From: Floccularia luteovirens
Taxonomy: Eukaryota > Basidiomycota > Agaricomycetes > Agaricales > Squamanitaceae
Assembly (NCBI GenBank): GCA_009739215.1
Contig: VSJF01000001.1
Coordinates: 930,001 to 994,000, forward strand
DNA length: 64,000 nucleotides
Reading direction: 5' to 3'
Each line of letters begins with the position of its first letter. The stretch's first letter is position 1. The notes below the pieces were generated by a model that saw only the letters and a program-made list of their open reading frames with translations, did not search any database and was not told the DNA's origin. This document shows positions 24,407 to 34,682 of this stretch, piece by piece. The position numbers were made by a program, and so were the translations under genes.

Positions 24407-25779
24407 TTAACCAGATCCTATGCATAATTGTTAGTCCGCGCTTGTTTAGAAAATTTGACTATAACTAACCTCCGGAGTAGACTTTGCCGAACATTACTTG
24501 TTGCAGCTTGTCGTATAGTGAGAGCACACCAGCACCAGCAACACCACGCAGGATATTTGCACCGGCACCCTTGAAGAGAGACTTGACACCTTCCTTTTTG
24601 ATGATCTATATCACAATGAGTATCTTGTAGCGTGAGCAGCTGGATTTTCCAAGTTATTTACCTGTGAGCCAGCATCGAACATGGACTTGTAGTTAACACC
24701 AGAACCAGATGTCATCATCATGCGACGACTAAAGTGACATGAGATCAATTAAAACCCATTGGATGAAATTACTCACCGGATAGTATCCAGTGGATATGAG
24801 GCAAGACCAGCACCGATGGTAACACCCCAACCAAGACCAAAGGAAGCCAAGAAGGAACCTTCCAAAGCACCAACGAGGACGACGGGTTCTTGAATACGGT
24901 TAATACACTTATCAACATGATAAAGGTTGTAAGAACATACTAAGTGAATCGTAGACACCAAAGTACAACCCACGGTAGACGATGATACCAACAACTGAAG
25001 GTACAAAGCCACGGTAGAGACCGGCAATACCATCAGAAGCGAGAGTCTTCTTGTATACATCGACTAAACCGTTGAATTGACGGGCACCTCCACCCTTCGC
25101 TGATTTTGCATCATTGGCAAGACGTGTACGAGCATAATCCAATGAGTATACGAAGAGAAGGGATGATGCACCAGCTGCACCACCAGATGCAACATTGCCA
25201 GCGAACCACCTCCAGTAGCCATCATTCTTTTTGAAACCAAACAATGACTTGAAGTAATCCTCTGGAGAGGATGTAAGTTTCAGGAAAGAGGGTATACGAC
25301 ACAGAATAATACATACTGAAGGCAAAGTTCAACGCTTGGGTAGGGAAATAACGGATAACGTTGGCAGTGTTTCCTCTCCAAAGAGAAACAAGGCCCTCTT
25401 CCCTGTAGGTACGAGCAAATGCATCACCGACACCTTTATAGGGACTTGCAAGACGACCTTGCTTGATCTAAAGTTGTGACGTGTCAACAAATAATTTCTG
25501 TAAATTTTATGCTAGCAAAACTGACCATCTCATCTTGGTTCTGCACTAGAAGCTTGATACGCTCGATAGGCGCAGCACTGGTTTTTGCGACGGCCTGCAC
25601 AAATAAGAAAACAGTTGAGAATAGAATATGGTTAATAAACGCGACCACATACGGCAGAAACGCCTCCCATCATGAAATCGACTGCACGACAAGTAATTTA
25701 GAAAGACAAGAAGGAACATTGAAAGCAAAGACGAACTAGCGAAGTCTGTAGGAGACTTTGTCTTCTTGACATCGGCCAT
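24407..25779 (-). CDS. AAC: Mitochondrial ADP/ATP carrier
   Basis: Inner-membrane antiporter exchanging ADP for ATP, mitochondrial carrier family. The N-terminus [13 protein letters not shown] joins to [32 protein letters not shown]. The first PX[DE]XX[KR] signature is PIERIK. Then come [97 protein letters not shown] and VYSGGSG. RRRMMM is the diagnostic nucleotide-carrier motif. The final intron (donor GTTAGT right after SG codons) hides the true last residues: the spliced end is SGGSG at 24407, while reading through stops at 24465. About ten exons, all in frame. The stretch upstream of 25779 should be a strong promoter. Confidence 0.95.
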
Positions 25780-26336
25780 TTTTAGATGAGGAAGAGAGGA
25801 GGAAGGGATGAGTGGAGGTTGGTGAAGGAAAAGGTAATGAAGTGAAAGGGTTTTGAAAAACTTCGCCGGTCAAAAAGCATTTCGGGAAGCACCGGAACAT
25901 TTTCTTCTCCGCCTCAAGCCGACCGGCGTTTCTTCAAAAACGTGATTATGTCAGGGTTCAATAGAAATGCGGCCATAAAATTTGCAAACCCTGGGCCTCC
26001 CCCCTGCTTACCGACCTCTACTTTGTATATAAACACGTAGAAAATTTGCTGCTGTGCAACAAAAATTTTCTCTTATTACTATACAATGCATTCGCCAATC
26101 TTTGGTTCCAAGTCCTTCGTCTCTTCGTCTTCTTTGCGAATTGTGTACATTGATACATCCGCTCTCGTTTCGAGTATCACCAAGTCACGTCATCATCATG
26201 ACATCTTCGATACACAGACTCAGGTTAAGCTTCGCCCAGGGAAAGTGATTTATACCGTAATATACATTGCTAGTTCAATATTAGAAGATATAATACGTAG
26301 TATGTTTTAGGATACGAAGGCAATATAATACTCGTG
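25780..26336. other. Intergenic region: AAC promoter and SUMO-ligase 3' side
   Basis: 557 bases. Immediately upstream of the carrier start (25780-26030) the sequence is rich in CTTCC/TCCTC-type tracts, read on the coding strand of the minus gene, and has a possible TATA (tataaa at 26026-26031, in the plus orientation). Small ORFs at 26054-26310 are not convincing. No RNA gene was seen. Confidence 0.45.
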
Positions 26337-28881
26337 TCAAGGCCATCTAGAGGATCCGCTATGCGGCCGAGAATATGGTGTCAAAGGGGGCAGCTGTAGG
26401 GAGTTAGAACTTCCTCTGCCATGATAAACCGGATACAGCGGAGGTGGCGGAAGAGTGGTAGTTGGGAATGAAGAATAATGGTTTGATGAACCAGGGGAAG
26501 CATTACTAAGAGATGTATTAGCGGACACATGTGTAGATGTATGGACAGTTGGTTGAGAAGGGATGTGGGTGGAAACGTGCCGAGGATGATCAACACCGTT
26601 AGGGGTTCCAGATGAGGGCATGTTGCGGTTAGGATCCATACGTCCTTTCTTCCATATTTGTTCGGTTGGTGATGTGGTAGTAAGATCTGCTTCACTAGCT
26701 CTCCTTTTTCCAATTCTTTTAGAAACAAGAGGCTCGTCATCATCAGAATCTAGAGTCAAGTCAATCACATCGCTTGTTTGACTGTATGTATTGGTTGTAG
26801 GTACGGAACCGTCAAAAGATTGGTTGGCTGACGATGCATATGAGGGCGAAAGTTCGCGCTTCACTCGGCCTTCCTCCTCGTCGTCCGAGTCTAAGATAAG
26901 TATCTCTACATTTTTTGCCTTCGCTTTGCCTGTCGCGTCGTCCGCTTGATTGACAAACTTTGATGGAGTGCGTGATGGGGTCGGTGCGGCTGAGGAGGGC
27001 TTGCGAGGCGGCGGTAATGGTGGAGGTACAGATGCTGGATACATCTCTTTCCACTTCGCTGATGCATACTTATTATCAGATGTATGCCATTCGCCATTGG
27101 ACTCTACTATAACATCTTCCACACTTTCCGGACTTTGTTGCAAGATTTCATCAAAGTAGCTGAAGATTATCTATCATTTCGCCTGAAAAAAAAGCAGCCG
27201 TGGAATCATACCCATCTATTATCAGATCCTTATAATCCAATACACGTTCACAGACTGGACAAAGCCACGTAGTTGTTTGTTCCATCATTGAATACCATGA
27301 AGTGGCATCAAAACATTGTGAATGTACGCATTTCGATGATCGACAAGGGGTATTGACCCGCATAAAACTCAGCTGTACAGCAATGAGCGCCTCTTTGCTA
27401 TAGGTAGAAGGGTCTTCTTACAGGACACTTTAGCGACATTTTCTGAGGCCCTGCAACGATATCTTCATCTTCAGTTGATGAATCAATCACTGTGAAACAT
27501 AATCTGTTGAGAAGGTATACTAATCAAACAGATTACGAAACTGACTTTTCTGCCTTATTTCCTGCGCACTTTTGTAGTTTGATGCCTTCAGCCCATCCAC
27601 GAGTTGGTTGACTGCTATAGCCTCCACTAACATAGCAATTAAGTAGTATTTCTGATAGAAAATATAAAGGTTTTGTCAAGCATAAATCAAAATCCAATGT
27701 TTACCTTTGATGGTACAGGTTGCTGACTATTAACATAAACCATCTCAATACGGTTTAGGAGTGGTGAGATTCGAGAATATCTACTGATATCGGGAGGAGG
27801 TGCAGTCCCAGGCTTCTTTTTCAATCCTTTGAGATTCGCGTTGAGTTGTATATTATTAACGCGGACTTCGCAGGTGGGGGGAAATTCGACGAGACACGGC
27901 AAAGTACTAGTTCGAAAGCCGTTGATGCCCGTATAGAATATTGAGGATGTGCAAAACAGCCGGAGTTGATATTTAGACCTATTTCCGATTTCAGCTTTAA
28001 CGTATCAGAATGAGCAAGGTAACTGACTCGGGTGCTTTGAGTTTTGCTATGTGGTCATTGTTGAGCGTGAAACTGAGTATTTGCTGGCGGCGATCCGACG
28101 CGCTTGAAGACTCTATGCCGAAGGTCAGAATCACACGTTAATATTGCTGCATATATTGTACTCATACCTGGGCATTCAACAATTCCTGAGACTGCTTGAT
28201 CGACTCGAAAAAAGGGAGACTCTTTGAAACGAATTCCTACAATATTTTATGAGATAAAAATCAGTCGATGTTTTGCCAAATTACCTGTCGGCTTCGGAGC
28301 TGATGGCGGGACAACCGAACCTGTTGGTTTGCGAGGAGGTGCGTATGGGTCATAACGACCTATTGAGCTGGGACCTGCAGTTCCGTTGACATATGGTAAG
28401 GGTTTGTTAATACCGTTCACGCCATACATTCCAAGGGGGACGACCGTTGTTGGAAGAACAGCAGGAATAACAGGCATACGGCTCGGCGCGTACCTATGAC
28501 GACGTTAAGAGAGATTAGCGGGAAGACAATGGGTTGATCAAAGAGTCTACAAATAAGCTAGGTACGTACGTGCCAATATTTCTCACTTGATGGACCACAG
28601 TTTTTGCCTTTGTCCACTTGTCTTCCAAATTTGCCGCCCTCCAGGAGTCGAATATAGAGACAATCCTATCTATGATTTCTTGCTTTTTGCCCGACTTCGA
28701 GAAGTGGGTGCCACACTCTTCATTCAGTCCAGTCAAAATCTGCTTAAGTCTATCAACAGTATTGTTCTTGATATTGTGGCGGACTTGCTTTGAAAAGAAA
28801 CAGCAGCTTTTCAGGGTCCTTCCTAACAGAAAAAATGAAAGGACTAACCTCAAAGTCTGACCAGACATCGGAGCTGTCCAT
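26337..28881 (-). CDS. PIAS/Siz-type SUMO E3 ligase (SAP, PINIT, SP-RING)
   Basis: Transfers SUMO from Ubc9 to nuclear substrates. The start MDSSDVWSDFE joins through an intron to a SAP domain (VDRLKQILTGLNEECGTHF, then SKSGKKQEIIDRI). A P/G-rich linker follows, then the PINIT domain (FKESPFFRVDQAVSGI through LNANLKGLKKKPGTAPP, DISRYSRISPLLNRIEMVYVN). The zinc-binding SP-RING is MSLKCPLSFMRVNTPCRSSKCVHSQCFDATSW to TWLCPVCERVLDYKDLIIDG. The C-terminal tail has two SUMO-interacting motifs followed by acids: VEILILDSDDEE and DVIDLTLDSDDDE. After that come P/S-rich segments to the stop at 26337. This order matches fungal Siz1/Pli1. All introns I traced join in frame, and the SP-RING cysteines and histidine are intact. 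Confidence 0.92.
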
Positions 28882-29104
28882 GGAGCCCAATTGTGTGAGG
28901 GGCGCACTTGAGAGGTTGAACACAAGTCTGAGCCGCACAAATTGCAAGTCGCACTGGAGAGCGTTTGCCGCTAGGCATGAGAACAAATAACGATAAGCAA
29001 TCATCCTATTTGATGACATAATCAAGTGACTTAGTTCCTTCATAATGTCTTTAATTTACTGATCAAGGCAATTCGTATCTAGCCTCATCAAAAAACTGAT
29101 ATCG

Positions 29105-30010
29105 ATGGCCAGCTCACAACAAGATTATGACTCGTTGACTCCGCAACAACGCGAAATTCGCGACAAAGAAGATAGAGAACGTGAAAGAAGTGAACAAGCC
29201 AGTGAGCAGCTATTTCCAGATTTCTGTATTCTTTGTTCACATACAATGATAACTCTAGCCTTACCATATACTTGGACACAAGAACTAGGAGAGGTTGATA
29301 TCACGGTTCCCGTACCAAAGGGAACCCGTGGAAGAGACCTTAACATCGTCCTGCAAAAGAAGAAGTTAAGCGTGGCCTTCAAAGGCCAGGAACCAATTAT
29401 GTCAGGCGAACTCTGCAAGGAAATCAAACTTGAAGACAGTACATGGTCACTGGGTATAAATCGTATACTTCCTGTAATTATACACCTTACAACTTACATG
29501 ACGCAGAGGACAGTCAATCAGTCTTCATTCATTTGGAAAAAGTTAACAAGCAACAATGGTGGGAGAATGTTTTGACTCATCATCCCAAGATCGATACCAG
29601 AAAGATAGAACCAGGCGAATAGCAAACTCAGTGACCTGGATGGGGAAACTAGGTAATTTGCATAAAGTTATGCTGCAGACTCATCTTTAATCAGCGATTT
29701 CAGGGGAATGGTGGAGAAAATGATGGTATAAGAATCATCTCTAATCAGATAGCCGATATCTCATCTGACCTCTCTTGGACGCAGTTTGACAATCAACAGA
29801 AGGTAAGAAAGCTTGCAATATTCTTAAGCTCACTTGTCAATCATATTCACCATAGCAAATGGGCAAACCAACATCTGATGAGCTCAAAAAGATGGAGGTG
29901 AGCTTTCCTAACTCTGCTACAATAACTAATCACTTATTCTCTTCTAGGCACTTGAAAAATTCAAGGCCTCTCATCCGGAGTTGGACTTCTCCAATGCAAA
30001 GATTTCATAA
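29105..30010 (+). CDS. nudC: NudC-type CS-domain nuclear movement protein
   Basis: Cochaperone with a p23-like CS domain, linked to dynein/nuclear migration and Hsp90 clients. The start MASSQQDYDSLTPQQREIR is followed by an acidic/basic helix. The CS domain begins at PYTWTQELGEVDITVPVPKGTRGRDLNIVL and continues KKLSVAFKGQEPIMSGELCKEIK and, after an intron, EDSQSVFIHLEKVNKQQWWENVLTHHPKIDTRKI. The C-terminus is NSKLSDLDGETR, MVEKMMFDNQQKQMGKPTSDE, and LEKFKASHPELDFSNAKIS, the classic NudC ending. Between KIEP and NSKLSD the frame slips by one base (29611-29622, GG of CCAGGCG); read literally the ORF stops at TAG 29620. This is probably a one-base insertion in the sequence. It lies head to head with the SUMO ligase (start codons 223 bases apart). 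Confidence 0.9.
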
Positions 30011-30155
30011 ACAATGAAAGCTTTGACATCACGCTTTTAAACCACTGACGATTATTTGGCCGAGTTACGGTTGATGATCACCAATTTTTTAACATTTCAG
30101 AATGTATCGATGAGTACAAAATATAGGGTTTATTACAACTCGCACCTTCAAGCAA

Positions 30156-32590
30156 CTACACTTTTCTCTTCTTTTCAGAACCACCTATATATGGTTGTAA
30201 ACTTTTGCGCTTCACGCTAGCCACTAAGCTTTTCAGATTGCTAGACGATTTAACATTCTTTCCTCCATCTCCCCCACCGATGTCACCCAGATCGTGTTTT
30301 TGGCGTTGTATTTTTTGACGCTCCTCCAGAAATGCGGCCATACTTTTAGTCCTCTTAAACCTGTTTTGGGTTCAAAGAGTTGCTCATGATTGATCAGTAA
30401 GAGAAATATCGAAATACGCACTGTGGGTTACTTGGGTCAATTGCAAATTGGTGATCTTCATGAAGAACTTTGAACCGTTCATCCTTCACATCAATCGCAA
30501 AGTCTTCCTGGATCTCATCCTGGTCATTGTCCCCCTTTCTAGTCTTCTTACCCTTCCGTCTCTTCTTGCCTTGTTTTTCTGACTTCAGGACAGCCTTCAA
30601 GTCGAAGTGTTGTGGCTCTCCACCTGGATTGTCGGTGGACACAAGTAGCTCGAGTTCTTCAGGAGTAGATATGGGACGAGCAGTCCCTTCTTTGCTGGAG
30701 TTCTGACCCTTTTTTGCACTGCCCTTCTTTCGTGGCACTGACTCATCACCATCATCACTCCCGGGTTCAAAGAAATCGTCTACCAAACCCCCTTTCTCCT
30801 CAACCTTCTCCTTCACTTCTTCCTTATGTTTCTTTCTCTTCTCTTTGATCTTCTTCCGATAGCGATCAAGAGTTGTCTCTTCTCCCTCCGGTTTTGTAGA
30901 GCTCAGACCAGGCGTGAACGTAATTTCCATGTCCACGTCCCCAGCATCGTCGTCTCCCCAACCCTCGGGCATTGCCTCCTCATTGCCGGCTAATAGAAGG
31001 GCGCGTAATTGATCACGGTCTTTGGCCCTGGCGTTGTGTCCATCATCATTGTCCGACTCCTCAGAAGAGGATGCAAGGTATGCACGAAAGTCCCCATCTT
31101 CAATTTCCTCCTTTGTGAGTTTCCTTCGTGTGACCTGGTTGCGTTCTTGGTCGTCTTGGTCCCATGTCAGTTTGACTTTCGAATGTCGCAAAGCCTGGTT
31201 ATTTGTTAGAGGTCACAACAATACTGCACAAGTCATTAGTAGCTTACATCTGTAACAAAGTCTATCCCTTTGTACAAACTGTTGAGTTCTTCCGTCGCCT
31301 CATCCCTGTTCACACGAGATTTAGAATAACTAATATAGCTTGAAATAATATAAGAACTGACCTGAATTCTTCGTCAAATGTCATGTCATCAGGAACAAAG
31401 CTTAAATCAAAGACATTAGCAGAGCGTTCCAGCTCCGTACCATCTAATTCGTTGTAAATAGTGCGAAGCTGCATCTACGGTATCGCATGTCACTAAAGCA
31501 TAATAATATCTGGGTTTTTTATTGTAAACCTTCTCAACCATTAGACCATTTGATACTGACCTTAACCTCTCTAGTTGGTACTGCCTTAAAGCGTCTTCAT
31601 TATATTCTTCTTCGCCTCCCACTTCATAAACATTCCGTTCATTCACGTCTTCTTCATTCATTTCTTCGTCTGCTTTCCCCCGTTTAAATATCTCTGGCGG
31701 TGGGCCTTCCCGTTCTTCACGCTCCATTCGTACCTTTCCAAACTCACTTGGATACACGCGTACATTAAGGACACGACCTCGCACAACCGTGATTGACCCT
31801 GACTTGCCCATCTCACTTGCGTCAGAGGGCTTTGCAGCCCCTGCTGGCATAATAGGAGCAGCAGGAGACACAAGCGACGAACAGATCTTGTATAGGTGGG
31901 CAGCGCGCACGTGGTCCCAGTCAAGATTCACAATGGCAAGCCTGCGTGTGCGGGTCCCTTCAACAACTTCTGCATTTGCGTTTGCAGAATAGGCCGCTGC
32001 TTGTGCATCAAGGTCCGCGTAAGCATCCTCATTAAGATCAACCTCTCCAAGGTCCTGAGGGTCACCACCAATAGTAATAATGTGAGGAGAATCACTGTCA
32101 TCCGACCCTGAATCTTCATCCTCTTTTTGACCCACGCTGCGCTTTACCATTGGTCTGAGATGACCATCTTCCTCATCTGAAGACTCCAAAAGAACCTCCC
32201 CACGTGCTAAATCAGGGCGAGAGACGAGAATATGTTGTGAATCGTCTATTTGATTTTTATCGTCGTCGTCAATATCGCCTCCAATTCGATAGTACCTGCC
32301 GAAGATCATCATTTTCTTGGGTTTCTGAAACTGGACGTCCATATCTATCCACTCGGGCTAAGGCAATAGGTGTCAGTATCAGCTTTTGTTACTTGACACG
32401 GATTATTGCAAACACGCTGTGTGTCCTAAATAAAATCAAGCTTGCCTCTGTGCTTTCCATTTTTCTTTGAACCACCGGATGGTTTGAGGATAGATTCAAA
32501 GCGGTCGTCAATAACAACTTTGTTATGTTTCTTCTTCGGACGGCGAAAGCGAGGATCTGATTTGAAGCGTGCAAATCGAGGATCGGACAT
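30156..32590 (-). CDS. ESF1: ESF1: nucleolar 18S pre-rRNA processing factor
   Basis: Nucleolar protein needed for early 40S assembly. It starts MSDPRFARFKSDPRFRRPKKK and ILKPSGGSKKNGKHR, then across a GC-AG intron VDRYGRPVSETQENDDLR and YYRIGGD. Acidic stretches (LLESSDEEDG) come before the RRM-like core: TRRLAIVNLDWDHVRAAHLYKICSSLV, ITVVRGRVLNVRVYPSEFGKVRM, YYYALVTCDTVDAAS and YNELDGTELERSANVFDLSFVPDDM. A long lysine/glutamate-rich tail contains FKVLHEDHQFAIDPSNP and FKRTKSMAAFLEERQKI and ends KKRKV at 30156. Two one-base slips are suspected: 32293-32303 (between DDLR and YYRI) and 31454-31466 (between AASH and YNELDG). Both interrupt strings that are strongly conserved in Esf1 proteins. Confidence 0.9.
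32358..32445 (-). other. GC-AG intron in ESF1
   Basis: The donor reads AGAG|GCAAGC and the acceptor CCTTAG|CCCG. Splicing gives KHR-ARVDRYGRPVSE, which is the expected Esf1 sequence, whereas reading on reaches a stop after GKLDFI. No GT donor nearby gives the right frame, so a non-canonical GC donor with an otherwise good consensus is the simplest model. 88 nt long. Confidence 0.7.
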
Positions 32591-32626
32591 GGTAGGTGTA
32601 TCTTGTGAAATGATATGTATTAAATA

Positions 32627-33030
32627 ATAGAAAACAAATTTCTAAACCACGTGATCATTGTTATTTTTGGAATTGTAATATTGTATAGATCTTTCCGCAA
32701 CGCCGTGCAAAGCCACTGAGATTTGCTTTGAAGTAAGTACCACGTATACTGAAGCACGATTAATTATTTAAGAGTACTATTTAATACAAGATACTATTAT
32801 AACATTGATGAGACTGTAATGAAGGACAGTTGAGAAGAAAATCAAGCGGTTGTCAAGTGACATAGATCTCCGTTATAATTGACTTATTGGAGATCGGTCG
32901 CACTGAGCCTACGGAAAAACCATCATTCCGAATAGCGATCACCACCAAGTATAAATTCCAGCTCAGGTATTTTCCCTAGCCCATCCATCGTTCCTTATCC
33001 TCGTAAGCTGCCCGATACTCCTTGTCTTCG
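32627..33030 (+). promoter_or_regulatory. Upstream duplicate (probably vestigial) of the repeat-peptide promoter
   Basis: Two blocks here recur in the same order and orientation directly upstream of the gene at 33448. Block a (32627-32692) has GAAAACAAATTT, an E-box CACGTG (about 32648) and TGTTATTTTTGGAATTG. Block b (32891-33030) has GATCGGTCGCACTGA, a 25-nt exact match ending in the TATA-like AAGTATAAATTCC, and TCGTAAGCTGCCC. In this copy the blocks are about 200 nt apart; downstream they are about 12 nt apart. No coding sequence follows this copy before the second begins. Confidence 0.7.
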
Positions 33031-33077
33031 ATAAGTAAATGGAAATGGAAATATATTCCGCTCGCTACATTGGTGTC

Positions 33078-33292
33078 ATAGAAAACAAATTTAAAACCAC
33101 GTGATTACTGTTATTTTTGGAATTGCATAGATCTACAGAACTGAAGATCGGTCGCACTGATCAACCATCAGTTCATGTTTATCGAATGGCGACCACCACC
33201 AAGTATAAATTCCAGCTCATTGTATTTTTCCCAACCCATCCAGCTTTCCTTCCTTACCCTCGTAAGCTGCCCTCTCTTCCCTATCTTCCTTG
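33078..33292 (+). promoter_or_regulatory. Active-looking promoter of the secreted repeat-peptide gene
   Basis: Second copy of blocks a (33078-33134, with CACGTG) and b (33146-33292, with AAGTATAAATTCC at about 33201). The TATA-like element lies about 245 bases before the ATG at 33448. A GTAAGCTGCC donor (33261) and a CGCAG acceptor (about 33337) may mark an intron in the 5' leader; this is inference. Confidence 0.6.
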
Positions 33293-33447
33293 TTTACTGA
33301 CTCCCTTCCCTCAGTTTTTTCGTTGCCTTGGTCGCAGGTCGCCCAATCATTAGCCTACCACTTCAAACCCATTGTCATTGCACTTTCTCTCATTGCATCG
33401 TTGCCCCTCCCTATAAACTGTTTTCATTCGCCCCATTTTCCAATACA

Positions 33448-33990
33448 ATGGTTATCGCGTATTTGAAGTTCGCATTTATACTTATCTTTGCCGCCCATGC
33501 GCTTGCGCTTCCAATGGCCGCGCAAAATCAGGTTTGCACTTATAACACCGAAATGATATATTGACTTAGCTTTGAACAGGGTGTATCGAAAAGGTCTCTA
33601 CCAGATTTACAGACCATCCAACTCTACAAGCGTCTAATCCCAGAGGAGATTTCAACCAAGTCTCCTAACGGACAGGTCGTGCCCTACAGACGCGAAATCC
33701 CAGAGGAGATTTCAACCAAGTCACCTAACGGACAGGTTGAACTCTACAAGCGTCTAATCCCAGAGGAGGAGGCAACCAAGTCTCCCAATGGTCAGGTCGT
33801 GCCCTACAGACGCGAAATCCCAGAGGAGGTCGCAACCAAGTCTCCTAACGGACAGGTTGAACCCTACAAGCGTCAGATCCCCGAGCAGAACTCAGTTAAG
33901 GCTCCCAACGGTCAGATTGAGCCTTACAGACGTCGAATTCCGTCTGAGATTGCGACGAGGTCGCTTAATGGAGAAATTGAACTTTACTAG
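33448..33990 (+). CDS. Secreted repeat precursor with dibasic (Kex2-type) sites, KEP-like
   Basis: Two exons (33448-33531, 33580-33990; 48-nt intron) encode 164 residues. Residues 1-22 form a clear signal peptide (short N-region, FAFILIFAAHALALP core). After GVSKR and a divergent segment SLPDLQTIQLY-KR come six 20-residue units, each built as x-IPEE-xx-TKSPNGQ-V-xx-Y followed by KR or RR. The units are LIPEEISTKSPNGQVVPY-RR, EIPEEISTKSPNGQVELY-KR, LIPEEEATKSPNGQVVPY-RR, EIPEEVATKSPNGQVEPY-KR, QIPEQNSVKAPNGQIEPY-RR and RIPSEIATRSLNGEIELY-stop. Cleavage after the dibasic pairs and trimming would release 18-mers that all end in tyrosine; the last needs no trimming. This is the architecture of fungal Kex2-processed repeat proteins (KEPs), alpha-factor-type pheromones and dikaritin RiPP precursors. 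No UstYa-like or other tailoring gene is nearby, so I favour an unmodified secreted peptide. Function unknown. Confidence 0.8.
33622..33990 (+). repeat. In-frame 60-nt tandem repeat coding for the peptide units
   Basis: Six copies of a 60-nt unit, codon-aligned. The first four alternate as a 120-nt higher-order pair (LIP...VVPYRR then EIP...V-E-x-YKR), suggesting duplication of a two-unit block. The last two units are more diverged. The repeats differ more between KSPNGQ blocks than within them, so the SPNGQ core and the dibasic sites look constrained. Confidence 0.85.
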
Positions 33991-34682
33991 ATTACCTGCA
34001 GCTAAATATAGCTGTTTCGTGATGAGTGGTGGACGATGGAAGTGGGACCAGGTGTCTTGCAAGGTTGTTAGAAGCTTGGTGCTGATTGTTATATTGGATG
34101 CGGCCCTCATATATTCGGCTCGGAGCTGGATGAGCTAGTATTATCCATTAATTACCGAGTATGTGTATGTTAATTACGGCTGGGCGGAAGCTGTGTGGAT
34201 TCAGAATATAAAATATCGCTCCCTTGTGAGCAGTACTTGTGCGTTAGCTTTACTTCTGGTAGGCTCCCTAGGAATGATCTTTATGAGAAGCGTCGCCATA
34301 GTGGCTGCATGTCAGGAGACGGAAGGCAGCTCCATTCTGATGATGCCAATTGGAGACAACCATCTCCAAGCTTACCTCAACTGCTAAATACTTTATAAAA
34401 GGGACCTGAGCAAGGACCACAACATCTGATTGTGGGTATGACCGTTCCGAAGACGTAAAGTCGGTTACGGTTGTTCCTAGTCAAGACTCAACGTTGTTAA
34501 GTAGTCCCGGCAGTGCGCTGCCACAGCCAGCTGTTTTTCCCCCGGTCCAATCACGCTACGCAGGCTGTACCATCCGCACAGGGTCATTTGAAGCACAGGA
34601 GGCATATATAACGGTACCCAAAACTAGTCCCCCCTTACAATTCTGTTAGAACCCCCTTACGTTGATTAGGCCCTTATTCGCA
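33991..34682. other. Intergenic region after the repeat-peptide gene
   Basis: About 690 bases without a supported gene. ORFs of 66-116 codons here lack recognisable features; one (33788-34138) is an alternative frame of the repeat array. The segment before 34683 contains a possible TATA (CATATATAACGG near 34603) that suits the downstream gene. Confidence 0.45.

Noticed and set aside
33788..34138. 116-codon alternative-frame ORF over the repeat array
   Set aside because: It is a shadow of the 60-nt repeat; its protein lacks a start context and a signal peptide, and ends in unrelated sequence.
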